Notes: generated from the sequence alone by a model not told the origin. Shown: positions 35,281 through 44,272, counted from the first letter of the stretch. The stretch is DNA of 64,000 nucleotides from Mesorhizobium sp. SARCC-RB16n (GCF_008520305.1 NZ_ML703270.1:135644-199643); one strand, 5' to 3'. Numbers and translations: made by a program.

Positions 35281-35856
35281 ATGACACTGCAGGACCTGAC
35301 CTGGCTCAACCAGCCGCCGCACCATGCCATCGAAGGTGATGCCGTGCGCGTGCGCACCGGCAAGGAGACCGATTTCTGGCGCGAGACCTTCTATGGTTTC
35401 TGGCGCGACAGCGGCCACTTCCTGTATCGGCAGGTCGAGGGCGACTTCACCGCCGAGGTTACCGTCAAGGGCGACTACAAGGTGCTTTACGACCAGGCCG
35501 GGCTGATGGTCCGGCTGAGCGAAACGCACTGGATCAAGGCCGGCATCGAATACACCGACGGCCTTGCCTATGTTTCCGTCGTCGTCACCAACGACACGTC
35601 GGATTGGTCGCTGGTTGCCATTGCCGCCGGCCCGGACGGCGTCAGGATCCGCCTGACCCGCCACGGCGAAGCCATCCGCGTCCAGTATCTCGACGCTTCC
35701 GACGGTCATTGGAAGCCGGTTCGGCTCGCCTATTTCCCGATCTCGAAGATGGTCGATGTCGGCATGATGTGCTGTTCGCCGCAGCGTGAGGGTTTCGAGG
35801 TCACGTTCTCCGGATTTTCGGTCGGCCCGCCGATTGCGCGGGATCTGCACGACTGA
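35281..35856 (+). CDS. DUF1349 domain protein
   Basis: 191 residues from ATG at 35281. It is a beta-sandwich protein in which FWRETFYGFWRDSGHFLYRQ and KVLYDQAGLMVRLSETHWIK, GIEY, and SVVVTNDTSDWSL match the DUF1349 family (regulation of enolase 1-like, concanavalin-like fold). It may bind or modify a carbohydrate; no catalytic role is established. It follows the aldehyde dehydrogenase by 59 bases and is probably co-transcribed. The next gene is convergent. Confidence 0.85.
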   Translation: MTLQDLTWLNQPPHHAIEGDAVRVRTGKETDFWRETFYGFWRDSGHFLYRQVEGDFTAEVTVKGDYKVLYDQAGLMVRLSETHWIKAGIEYTDGLAYVSVVVTNDTSDWSLVAIAAGPDGVRIRLTRHGEAIRVQYLDASDGHWKPVRLAYFPISKMVDVGMMCCSPQREGFEVTFSGFSVGPPIARDLHD

Positions 35857-35910
35857 CGCCCGCAAACCTGGCTGGTGCCTTTGCGCGAGGAGCTTCGGCG
35901 GGCGGTCGCC

Positions 35911-37476
35911 TCACCACGGGACGTGTAGGATTTCCAGCTTGGGGAGGCCGACCGGCCGGATGCCGAGGTCGTTGGCAAGGAGACCAAAAGCTTCTGTCTC
36001 GATCAGATCGCGGTAGGGAATTTCGGGAAAACCAAGACCGCCGCGATGCAGGGCGGCATCGACCAGCAGCATGGTTCCGCCGACCGCATCGAGGCCCACG
36101 ATATCGAGATGCCTGACATCGCTTAGATGATACCGGCTTGGTGTTTGCGCGGGAGGCTGGTGAAGCCCGCCACGTATCTCCCGGTAATAGCGATAGTCCT
36201 TGGCCTGCCGCCTGATGGCAAAGCTGTTGAGGTCGAAACTGGCGCCACCGGCGACCTTCACGCAATTGGGCACCGCGATGCGATGCCCAGCGGCGATCAG
36301 GCGGTTCAGCACATCGCCGGGAAAGCGCCAGACGTCGATGTCGATCCACAGTGCCCAGTCATCATCCTCGTTCAACCCGTGATCGATCAGGTAGTTGCGC
36401 ACCTTGGCGATCGCGCCCCGCCTGACGCGCTGCATCCTGGGTTTGGCCCGTTTTGCCCTGTCGAGGCGGGTGCCGACCTGTCTTCGCAGCAGGACGATGT
36501 CACGATATTTGCCGGCTAATCCAGCCGTAGCGGCCTCTAATCGCTCCCAGCTTCCATCCAGACTGTCGCCTTCGCAGAAGACCAGCTTGATCCTGTCCTT
36601 TGGGTAGTCGAGCCCGTCCAGTGCATCGAGAAAAGGCTGGATAAGGTCGGCGGCGTCGCGAAGCGGCACCAGGATGGCGACGTTTTGGCCTAAAGGCAGC
36701 GGCGCCGCCAGAACCGCCTTGTCGACGCTTGCTCTCGCCATCGCTTCATCCAGATACGCGCCGCGCGTCAGGCGATACCGGAGCCGGTAGGCCCGGTTGC
36801 GAAGCTTGGTCAGCCATTTCGGCGGCGGCTCCGGAGTCCACCATGTGCCGGCCCAGTGATGGATCGAAAGCGTTGCCGTATCGTCGCCGACCTCGCGTTC
36901 CCCGCCCATCACCGGCGCGAACAAGCCGGAAGGATGAATGGCGAAGGCTGCCTGGTCGCTGTACCCGCGCTGCGCGGAGGTAAGCAGGCAGGGACCGGTC
37001 GCGTCGAGCACGTCCTTGGCGGCGGCGAGCCCGGGCATCATCGACAGGAGATGCGTCCAGAATGGATGACGGGGCGGGCTCGCTATCGTTCCGTTGAACA
37101 GGAGGTAGGGTAGGCCCCGGAAATCCGCCTGGACGACCGCATGCGAAGCTGGCTCCTTGCACAGCACGATCCGGGTCTCGCTCATGATCGCATCGAAGGG
37201 GGCGGCGCATTCGCAGTCGATGTCGGCATAGACCCCGCCAAAGTGATGCAGAAGCATATAGCGAGCCGCGTCCGACCGCTGTATGCCGTAGGTGTAACCG
37301 CAAAACATCGGCAGGTAAGCGGGGTAGTGCTCGGCCACGAATTCGAGCAGCATCCGGTCGCTCCAGAGCATGACTGTCCAGTGTGGATTATGCCGCTTCC
37401 AGCTGTCGGCATAGGCCTGGAAGCGTGCGGGAAAGCTGTCGGTCTTCCACGTCTGGTGCAGGATCGGGGGGATCAT
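35911..37476 (-). CDS. Two-domain glycosyltransferase, GT32-like plus GT62-like (Anp1) fusion
   Basis: 521 residues from ATG at 37476, eight bases after the preceding stop. Domain 1 (about 1-215) is the DXD sugar-binding fold of OCH1/GT32 capsular transferases: MIPPILHQTWKTDSFP, SDAARYMLLHHFGGVYADID (DXD at 85-87) and GPCLLTSA. Domain 2 (about 264-521) matches the Anp1/MNN9 GT62 fold: VAILVPLRDAADLIQPFLDA, FCEGDSLDGSWE, the DxD-like WIDIDVWRFPGD (379-381), and GLDAVGGTMLLVDAALHRGG. Both domains act on nucleotide sugars, so it may make a disaccharide step. Last gene of the run. Confidence 0.78.
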   Translation of the reverse strand: MIPPILHQTWKTDSFPARFQAYADSWKRHNPHWTVMLWSDRMLLEFVAEHYPAYLPMFCGYTYGIQRSDAARYMLLHHFGGVYADIDCECAAPFDAIMSETRIVLCKEPASHAVVQADFRGLPYLLFNGTIASPPRHPFWTHLLSMMPGLAAAKDVLDATGPCLLTSAQRGYSDQAAFAIHPSGLFAPVMGGEREVGDDTATLSIHHWAGTWWTPEPPPKWLTKLRNRAYRLRYRLTRGAYLDEAMARASVDKAVLAAPLPLGQNVAILVPLRDAADLIQPFLDALDGLDYPKDRIKLVFCEGDSLDGSWERLEAATAGLAGKYRDIVLLRRQVGTRLDRAKRAKPRMQRVRRGAIAKVRNYLIDHGLNEDDDWALWIDIDVWRFPGDVLNRLIAAGHRIAVPNCVKVAGGASFDLNSFAIRRQAKDYRYYREIRGGLHQPPAQTPSRYHLSDVRHLDIVGLDAVGGTMLLVDAALHRGGLGFPEIPYRDLIETEAFGLLANDLGIRPVGLPKLEILHVPW

Positions 37477-37483
37477 ATGCGGC

Positions 37484-39649
37484 TCATGGGATGATGGGAG
37501 GTGGCTGGTCGTCGTCATTGCCGTCATTGTCCAGCGCAAGCCCGGCGCGGACAGCATCGCGGATGGCTTGCGGGCCAAACCTTGCCCATACGGCCTGATG
37601 CGCGCGAAAGCGCTGCCGTGCCCGGCGTTCGGCGTCGAGAGAAAGTTCGACTGCCATGGCGGCCAGTCCTTCGTCGCTGGCCGACAGCAGCACCTGGTCA
37701 TTCTCGACCAGGCCCAGGCCCTCGGCCGCGAGCGGTGTCGCGATCACCGGCACCCCCCAGGCCATCGCTTCCAGGATCTTGATGCGCGTGCCCCCGCCCG
37801 CCCTGAGCGGGATGATGCTGAGATGCGCGCGGGACAGGAGCTGCCCCACGCCTTCGGGATTTTCGATGAGTTCCACACCAGGCAATCCGGCCAGCGCCCG
37901 CACGGTCGCCTTTGGACTGCGCCCGGCGAGAATGAGTTTGGCGTCAGGCAAGGTCTGCCGGATACGAGGCAATATGGCATGGGCCAATCGTTCGACGGCG
38001 TCGACGTTTGGCGGATAGCCGAGATGCCCGATGAACAGGATCGTCGGATAGCCGCCGTCGGTCGCGGCTTCGGCGGACAGCACCTGCGGAATGTCCTCGA
38101 CGTTGGGAATTCCGTTGGGAACGACATTGATCGGCACCTTGCGCCCGGCAAGGGCCATCAGTCTCTCTCTGTCCTCGTTGGAGCAAACCCAGACCCTGTC
38201 GACAAGGGATTGCGCTTTTCTCTCCAACCGCCGGATGCCAAGGATCGCCGGGGATCGCGCTGGACGGACATGCCGCAGCTGTGCCGCCAGGTCGGATTCG
38301 ACATTGTGCATGTCGAGGATGAGCTGTTTCGTCAGGGGGCGCAAAGGTCGCAGCAGCTTGAACAGGCCGATACCCTCGACGACGATCGTATCGGGTTTGA
38401 AGGTTTGCACCAAGCTCCGCAGCCGCACCAGTGCGGTGCGGGGAATACGGTTCTCCCCCGCGATCCTCCACCAGCCGAGCGAGGCCGCACGCGGTTCTCC
38501 ATCGATCGTCAGGCCAGCCGCAATGATGCGCGTGTCGGACGGTTTTGATTGACCGCTTAGCGGCCTTACCGAGACAAGCCGGACCGGGCCGTACTCGGCC
38601 GCAAGGCTGGCATTGTTGAAATTTCTCAGGTCCGCTCCGGAAACCGGCGGAAATGCTGGGTCGAAGGACACGATCAGCGTGCGCCTTTCCGTGTCCGCGC
38701 CAGCGCGCGACGGGTAGTCAGGCCGTTTCATCATGGCTCCGATGCGAATTCGAATGCGATATTGCGACGCCTTCCAGCTCCGCCCCAGGCTCTTGTGGGC
38801 GCGAACGGCACGCATCATGCTCATCGCATGGCTGTATCGGTTGTGCTTGATAAGTTGCCTTGTAATCCGCAGAGCTATCCAGGCCTTCCTCCATTGCAGG
38901 ATTTCCCTGGCAACGCCTGCATCGGCAAGCCTGTCCAGCTCACGAGCTATCGCGAGGAAGGTGGCGCGCGGGGCCTGGACGAACCGCCGCGCCATCCTTT
39001 CTTCGTCATGATGGTAGAGAAGCACCGGAGAGGAGATTGTTGTCACGTCGACATGGGCGAGCAGGGCCGCCCAATAGCACGTGTCCTCATCCAGGCTGGT
39101 GGTTTCGGGAAAGCGAACGGTGGCCGTTGCCGAGGCTGCGACCAATGCGCTGCCCATGGCGATCGGCCATGCCTCGTTGAGGAGATACCGGCGGGCGTTC
39201 GATGCCCGGTCGCTCGTGTACCCATGTGGAACCTTAAGCTTGTCCGGCCGCCCCTTAGTACGGCGAATGCTGGCGCCGATCGACAGGCCGGCCTCGGGAT
39301 TGCGCAGGAGCGCGTCGTGTAACAGCCGCAACCCTCCCGCCATCACCTCGTCGTCGGCATCGAGGAAGAATATGAACTTGCCCTTCGCCCGCTTAATTCC
39401 GGCGTTGCGGGCAGCACCCGCGCTGCCCAGCCGCACGGCGAGGATCTCCAGCGGCAATCCATACCGTAGGGCGCTTTGCATCGAGATCGCCGCGGTCTGA
39501 TCGATGGAGCCATCCTCGACCAGAAGAATCTCACCAATCAGGCCCCTCTCCGGCAAAAGGCTTCGCAGCGTGGCGTCGATCGTCGCGGCGGCATTTCTTG
39601 CTGGGATGACGATGCTGATGTCGGGCCATGCATGCCCCGAAATGCTCAT
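37484..39649 (-). CDS. Two-domain glycosyltransferase, GT2 plus GT4 fusion
   Basis: 721 residues. N-terminal GT2 domain (about 10-240): DISIVIPARNAAATIDATLR, LVEDGSIDQTAAI, and DADDEVMAGG carrying the DxD. From about 320 a GT4/GT-B half follows: LIVSFDPAFPPVSGADLRNF, LDMHNVESDLAAQL, VVPNGIPN, the donor-binding LFIGHLGYPPNVDAVERLAH, and GGGTRIKILEAMAWGVPVIATPLAAEGL. The start overlaps the stop of the Prim-Pol gene by ATGA, so it is translationally coupled. It would transfer two different sugars to a growing chain, on the cytoplasmic side. Confidence 0.85.
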   Translation of the reverse strand: MSISGHAWPDISIVIPARNAAATIDATLRSLLPERGLIGEILLVEDGSIDQTAAISMQSALRYGLPLEILAVRLGSAGAARNAGIKRAKGKFIFFLDADDEVMAGGLRLLHDALLRNPEAGLSIGASIRRTKGRPDKLKVPHGYTSDRASNARRYLLNEAWPIAMGSALVAASATATVRFPETTSLDEDTCYWAALLAHVDVTTISSPVLLYHHDEERMARRFVQAPRATFLAIARELDRLADAGVAREILQWRKAWIALRITRQLIKHNRYSHAMSMMRAVRAHKSLGRSWKASQYRIRIRIGAMMKRPDYPSRAGADTERRTLIVSFDPAFPPVSGADLRNFNNASLAAEYGPVRLVSVRPLSGQSKPSDTRIIAAGLTIDGEPRAASLGWWRIAGENRIPRTALVRLRSLVQTFKPDTIVVEGIGLFKLLRPLRPLTKQLILDMHNVESDLAAQLRHVRPARSPAILGIRRLERKAQSLVDRVWVCSNEDRERLMALAGRKVPINVVPNGIPNVEDIPQVLSAEAATDGGYPTILFIGHLGYPPNVDAVERLAHAILPRIRQTLPDAKLILAGRSPKATVRALAGLPGVELIENPEGVGQLLSRAHLSIIPLRAGGGTRIKILEAMAWGVPVIATPLAAEGLGLVENDQVLLSASDEGLAAMAVELSLDAERRARQRFRAHQAVWARFGPQAIRDAVRAGLALDNDGNDDDQPPPIIP

Positions 39650-40323
39650 TGCGGCACGAAAAAGCCGCGGTTCAGGAAGCGGTCATAGTAATGTTTGAAC
39701 GGTGAGACCCCGCGAAGGGAAAGACTGGCGAGGCTCTCGACCGGCTGTGGGTCGACGTCGAACGGCGACTGGTCCTTCAACCAGCTATAGGAGCATCCGT
39801 CGTTCAGCGCGGAAGGGCTTCCAACAACATAACCGCCAAGCGCCTTCACGTGGCCGACCCGCCGCATGCCGAAATACAGGCTGGACGAAACCGCCGGTTC
39901 ACGCGTCCTGAGATAGATGTGGAATCCATTCGGCGATTTCGCGACCGGCGTGCAACTTGAAAGGTGCGCGTGCTTGCCAGACCAAGCCCGATAGTCTGCT
40001 GAATCATCGAAATCCAGGATGAGAAGGTTGCAGTATCCTCCGATGATCCCGACATTTCCCGCAAAATCCCGAAACCAGCGCCGGGTTTCCTCACGTGTTG
40101 GTGGCTTCTGCGACAGCTGAAAGGCTATCGACCGGAACGCCAATTCTTTCAGGTCCTTTCGACGGGCCTTCAAATGTAGCGGCTGATATTCCATCGCCTG
40201 AAGATCGAGATGCTTGCCACCAGCACGCAGCGGTACACAGATATAACCCTTGGCCAAGAGCTCGATCGCGTATTCCGTTTCGACTAGAGGCTGCATCCAC
40301 GAGCGTTCCGCGGCCGAAGACAT
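39646..40323 (-). CDS. Prim-Pol (AEP) domain-like protein in a glycosyltransferase operon
   Basis: 225 residues from ATG at 40323. The core resembles the bifunctional primase-polymerase fold: VGIIGGYCNLLILDFDD (acidic motif, D104 and D106), AKSPNGFHIYLRT (the sxH motif, His135), and GGYVVGSPSALNDGCSYSW, corresponding to GGYVVAPPS...Y.W of Prim-Pol proteins. The third metal Asp usually lies in vDxRGxGGYVV; here the segment reads GHVKALGGYVV, so it is absent. No helicase or replication partner is nearby. The ATGA overlap with the GT2-GT4 gene shows coupling. A role in nucleotide or nucleotide-sugar binding is conceivable; not established. Confidence 0.68.
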   Translation of the reverse strand: MSSAAERSWMQPLVETEYAIELLAKGYICVPLRAGGKHLDLQAMEYQPLHLKARRKDLKELAFRSIAFQLSQKPPTREETRRWFRDFAGNVGIIGGYCNLLILDFDDSADYRAWSGKHAHLSSCTPVAKSPNGFHIYLRTREPAVSSSLYFGMRRVGHVKALGGYVVGSPSALNDGCSYSWLKDQSPFDVDPQPVESLASLSLRGVSPFKHYYDRFLNRGFFVPQ

Positions 40324-40421
40324 GATCTCAGTTTCATTAGCCTCGCAGGGTTCAGTCAAGCGCCGCCGCGCACTTGGTTGCGTATTTGTGAGCATTTCGG
40401 CATATATCGTGGCTCTTGGTG

Positions 40422-41951
40422 TTATCGCCTCGACCATGCCAGCCAGCGCGCCGCCAGGCGCCTTCGCAAGGAGGTGAACCGCGTTCGCCTGTAGGCGTCG
40501 CCCGCCATCTTGATGCCTTGCGCCTGTGTAGGAAAGGGATGGATGACGTCGGCCAGCGCATGCAATCCCATACCCGATCGGATGGCGAGGGTCACCGTGT
40601 TGATCATCTCGCCGGCATGGCTGGCGACGACCGTCGCCCCCAGGATGCGGTCGGACCCCTCCCTGACATGGATCTTGACGAACCCTTCCTCCTCGCCGTC
40701 CATCACGGCGCGGGCGACATCGTGCATCAGCACGGTGTAGGTCTTGACCGGAATGCCGTCGCGGCGCGCCTCCAGTGGATAGAGACCGACATGGGCGATC
40801 TCCGGATCGGTATAGGTGCACCAGGGAACGACAAGTTCACTGAGCCTTTCGCGGCCGCGAAACAAGGCATTGCGCACGACAATGCGCGCGGTTGCCTCGG
40901 CGGTGTGGGTGAATTTGTATTCGAGGCAGACGTCGCCCGCCGCGTAGACGTCCGGGTTGCTGGTTCGCAGGTAATCATCCACCTTGATGCCGTTGGCGTC
41001 ATACGCCACGTCAGCCCCTTCGAGCCCGAGACCATCGACATTGGGTGAACGGCCGACGCCTGTGATGATCTCGTCCACCGAAATCGTCGTCGTGTCGCCA
41101 TCGCGTATCAGGTCGGCGAACTTGTTTGCGCCGTCCCTGCGCACCGCCACCACTGCGGTGTTCAGGCGCACCTCCACCCCCTCGCGCGCCAGCGCATCCG
41201 AAAGGATCTGCGCGGCGTCGCGCTCCTCGCCGGGCAGGAACATCGGATCGCTCTGCGCCAGGATGACCTTCGCGCCGAGCAGGCAGAAGGCTTGCGCCGT
41301 CTCGCAGCCAAGCGGCCCGCCGCCGATGACGAGGAGCCGCGGCGGGCATTCCGTAAGGTCGAACATCGTCTCGTTACTGAGATAACCGGCTTCGACCAGC
41401 CCCGGAATGGCAGGGAAGGCCGGACGTGCGCCTGTTGCAATCAGCGCCTTCTTGAAATGCAGCGTCTTGTCCGCGACCGTGACCGTGTCGCGTCCGGAAA
41501 ATCGCGCCTCGCCGAAATAGAGATCGATCCCTTCCGAAACCAGGCTCGCGGCAGAATCGGCACGGCTGATCCGCTGCCGGATCTGCCGCATCCGAGTCAT
41601 TGCCCGTTGAAAGTCCACACGAAGATGGTCCGGCGGGTCGCCGCCGAAACTCTCGGCATCGCGCATGTCGGCATAGAGTCTGGCCGTGCGGATGATCGAC
41701 TTCGATGGAATGCCGCCGACATTGATACACGCACCCCCGATCAGCCCACGCTCGATCAGCGCGACCTTCGCGCCAAGGCTCGCCGCGTCACGCGCGGCGG
41801 TCAACCCTGCCGGCCCGGCACCGATGACGACGAGATTGTAGGGGCCGCTCGGCGTCGGGTTCTTCCAGTGTGGGGGATGCGCGCCCCTGATCAGTTCGAC
41901 GTCGTTGCGGTCGACGGGAAAGGCCGCGGCTCTCGTCGGTTCACGCGACAT
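40422..41951 (-). CDS. FAD-dependent pyridine nucleotide-disulfide oxidoreductase family protein lacking the second redox Cys
   Basis: 509 residues. It has the FAD motif VVIGAGPAGLTAARDAASLG (about 41-60), the active-site segment GGACINVGGIPSKSI (73-87), the NADPH region LLVIGGGPLGCETAQAF, and VYAAGDVCLEYKFTHTAEA for the FAD. It resembles rhizobial mercuric reductase-like enzymes, with a C-terminal HPFPTQAQGIKMAGDAYRRTRF. In disulfide reductases the loop is CxxxxC; here C75 is kept but residue 80 is Gly. A disulfide mechanism is thus unlikely, as in soluble transhydrogenase, which also lacks the pair. It overlaps the upstream gene by 11 bases. Confidence 0.85.
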   Translation of the reverse strand: MSREPTRAAAFPVDRNDVELIRGAHPPHWKNPTPSGPYNLVVIGAGPAGLTAARDAASLGAKVALIERGLIGGACINVGGIPSKSIIRTARLYADMRDAESFGGDPPDHLRVDFQRAMTRMRQIRQRISRADSAASLVSEGIDLYFGEARFSGRDTVTVADKTLHFKKALIATGARPAFPAIPGLVEAGYLSNETMFDLTECPPRLLVIGGGPLGCETAQAFCLLGAKVILAQSDPMFLPGEERDAAQILSDALAREGVEVRLNTAVVAVRRDGANKFADLIRDGDTTTISVDEIITGVGRSPNVDGLGLEGADVAYDANGIKVDDYLRTSNPDVYAAGDVCLEYKFTHTAEATARIVVRNALFRGRERLSELVVPWCTYTDPEIAHVGLYPLEARRDGIPVKTYTVLMHDVARAVMDGEEEGFVKIHVREGSDRILGATVVASHAGEMINTVTLAIRSGMGLHALADVIHPFPTQAQGIKMAGDAYRRTRFTSLRRRLAARWLAWSRR

Positions 41952-43368
41952 CGCGTCCCCCGGGTGCCGGACTTGCCGGCCGCGACAGCCATCCGCCGGT
42001 GAAGCCGGCCTTGCCCAGGCCGCGGCGGATATGGGGATTGGAACGCATGAGTTCCCAGATCATGCCGGAACGGTGGTTTTCGATCATCATCACCGCAATC
42101 CCCTGGTCCAGTCCGTAATGGCCTTCCGACACCCAGCCGTTGCGGCCGAATTTTCGCCGGTTGGCCAATGTCGGGTTGAAACCGCTAGGCAGCCGGAAGT
42201 TGTCGATCACCTCCGGGTAGCGATCGACGAGGTGGCGCAGCGCCGCCAGGCAGATGTCCGGCGCGAAAGGCAGCGACGCCGGATAGGACCATGGCGCGAT
42301 CGTGCCGTCATCCGGACCGAATGGCGCGCCGCGTGCCGCATAACCGGAGAACCGGTGGCGCCGCCGCTCCACGCTGGCGCGGAAGCCGCCCGGTCCGTCC
42401 CCTGCCGAAAGGCCCCACAGGTTCTCGCCATAGCCGTCGAAGCCGTAAGGGTTGTGCCGGGCGTAGTCGCGGTGAAGATATGTCGAGCGGCGGCTGTTTT
42501 CGAAATAGTCCGAATTCTTCTCGCGCATGAAAGCGTCGCGGATGCCGGCGAAATCGATCCAGGCATGCGAGAACTGGTGCATGAACAGCGGCCCGCCATA
42601 GAGCACGTCATGGCCGTAGATGTTTTCCCACTGGTAGGTCGCGGTCCAGGCCTCGTAGCTGTCGTCGGAACTCGGTCGATCCGGTGAGGCCAAAGAGAGC
42701 ACATAGAGGATCGTCGCCTCGTTGTAGCCTTCCCAGCCATAGTGCAGAAAGCCGCTCCTCGGTTTCCAGCCCTGGCGCAAGGTGGGACTGCTACCTTGCG
42801 CCCATCGCCAGTCGACGCGCTTGTAGAGCGTCTCGGCCAGTTGGCGGATTTCGGCCTCATCGTCATTGTCACCGGAAAAATAGGCGCCCGCCACCAGCAT
42901 GCCGGCGATCAGCAAGGCGGTATCCACCATCGACAGCTCGCAGCGCCAGACGCGCAAACCGGTCCGCATGTCGAGGAAGTGGTAGTAAAAACCCTTGTGG
43001 CCGGTAACGTCGTGGCCGCCGCCTTGCGTGCTGGTCTGGAAAAAGCGTAGCGCCGCAAGGGTCAGCCTGGCAGCCGCGTCGCGCGCGATCCAGCCACGTT
43101 CGACGCCGATCGGGTAGCAGGACAGTGCGAAACCGACGACGGCGATGCTGCACGGTGAATTCGGCCGCGACGTGTCGGCGACCAGCCCGTTGTCGGGGTT
43201 CACATTCTCCAGGAAATAGCCGAAGGCAGCGCGCTGACAGCGGTCCAGAAGCTCTTCATCGGCCAGCGCCGCGGGATCTGCTCTAAGCAAACGACGCAAA
43301 CTCCAACATGATGGTCGCGGCTCCCGTCGATCGCACGCCGCCGACACGGTGGCCTGGGGGCATCGCAC
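41941..43368 (-). CDS. GH144-like glucoamylase-family protein (beta-1,2-glucan endoglucanase candidate)
   Basis: 475 residues from GTG at 43368; a later start is possible because conserved sequence begins near ADEELLDRCQRAAFGYFLEN. The PF10091-type core is clear: GHKGFYYHFLDMRTGLR, CELSMVDTALLIAGMLVAGA, DDEAEIRQLAETLYKRVDW, FLHYGWEGYNEA, GGPLFMHQFSHAWIDF, and a C-terminal YGLDQGIAVMMIENHRSG. The family includes endo-beta-1,2-glucanases (GH144), relevant because rhizobia make cyclic beta-1,2-glucans. No signal peptide is obvious with this start. It heads the minus-strand glycosyltransferase run. Confidence 0.82.
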   Translation of the reverse strand: MRCPQATVSAACDRREPRPSCWSLRRLLRADPAALADEELLDRCQRAAFGYFLENVNPDNGLVADTSRPNSPCSIAVVGFALSCYPIGVERGWIARDAAARLTLAALRFFQTSTQGGGHDVTGHKGFYYHFLDMRTGLRVWRCELSMVDTALLIAGMLVAGAYFSGDNDDEAEIRQLAETLYKRVDWRWAQGSSPTLRQGWKPRSGFLHYGWEGYNEATILYVLSLASPDRPSSDDSYEAWTATYQWENIYGHDVLYGGPLFMHQFSHAWIDFAGIRDAFMREKNSDYFENSRRSTYLHRDYARHNPYGFDGYGENLWGLSAGDGPGGFRASVERRRHRFSGYAARGAPFGPDDGTIAPWSYPASLPFAPDICLAALRHLVDRYPEVIDNFRLPSGFNPTLANRRKFGRNGWVSEGHYGLDQGIAVMMIENHRSGMIWELMRSNPHIRRGLGKAGFTGGWLSRPASPAPGGRDVA

Positions 43369-43519
43369 CTGCCGGCCTCTCTCGTCGTGTCATGGCTTTC
43401 CCCTGTTATGGCACGCTCATTCAGACGTCAGCTACCATAAACCTGTCCAGCTCCAATCGTTGCCTCGTCACGCGGAATTGTAGTTGGCTCGGGCCAACTC
43501 GGAACTGCCTCGATCCGGC

Positions 43520-44272
43520 TCAATAAGTGGCGCGGCCCCCCGAAACGTCGAAGACGGCGGCCGTGGTGAACGAGCATTCCTCCGAGGCGATCCATGAGAT
43601 CAACGCCGCCACCTCTTCGACCTCGCCGAAGCGCGCCATCGGTATCTTGGAAAGCATGAAATCGATGTGCTCCCGGCTCATCTGCTTGAATATCGCGGTG
43701 CGCACCGCCGCCGGCGTCACGCAATTGACCGTCACCTTGGTCTTGGCGAGCTCCTTGCCGAGCGACTTGGTCAGGCCGATCACCGCCGCCTTCGAGGTGC
43801 TGTAGGCGGAAGCGTTGGGATTGCCTTCCTTGCCGGCGATCGAAGCAATGTTGACGATGCGGCCATAGTTGCGCTCGAGCATGTGCGGCACCAGCGCCTT
43901 GTTGCAGTAGAAGACGCCGTTGATGTTGATGTCGATGAGCCTTTGCCAGTCCTCGGCCGAATAGGACCAGGTCGTCATGTTCGGCCCGGTGATGGCCGCG
44001 CTGGTGACCAGTATGTCGACGCCGCCGAGGGCTTCGATCGTCGATTGTGCGGCGGCCTCCACACTTGCGGCATCCGCAACGTCCACCGTCATCCCATGCA
44101 GGGTGGGAACGACAGCTTTCGCCTGTTCGATCTGTGCGGTATCGCGGTCCCAGACGCTGACGCGCCCGCCTTCGTCGACGATTCTCTGCGCGACCGCGAG
44201 CCCGATGCCCGAGGCGCCGCCGGTAATCACCGCTGACCGGCCGGCGAATCGTCCCGCGAAGTTCATCGGCAT
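43520..44272 (-). CDS. Short-chain dehydrogenase/reductase (FabG-like)
   Basis: 250 residues. It has AVITGGASGIGLAVAQRIVDEG (residues 14-35), VTSAAITGPNM, the catalytic Ser in NIASIAGKEGN, YSTSKAAVIGLTKSLGKEL with Tyr/Lys, and VNCVTPAAVRTAIF. The C-terminal SFTTAAVFDVSGGRATY is the usual SDR end. Such enzymes oxidise sugars or polyols (e.g. 2-keto-3-deoxy-L-fuconate-type) or ketoacyl groups; no substrate is fixed. A 150-base spacer separates it from the GH144-like gene on the same strand. Confidence 0.88.
   Translation of the reverse strand: MPMNFAGRFAGRSAVITGGASGIGLAVAQRIVDEGGRVSVWDRDTAQIEQAKAVVPTLHGMTVDVADAASVEAAAQSTIEALGGVDILVTSAAITGPNMTTWSYSAEDWQRLIDININGVFYCNKALVPHMLERNYGRIVNIASIAGKEGNPNASAYSTSKAAVIGLTKSLGKELAKTKVTVNCVTPAAVRTAIFKQMSREHIDFMLSKIPMARFGEVEEVAALISWIASEECSFTTAAVFDVSGGRATY

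Noticed and set aside
40324-40821. Upstream extension of the Prim-Pol-like frame
   Set aside because: It runs into the neighbouring FAD oxidoreductase gene and has no coding character; ATG at 40323 is the natural start.
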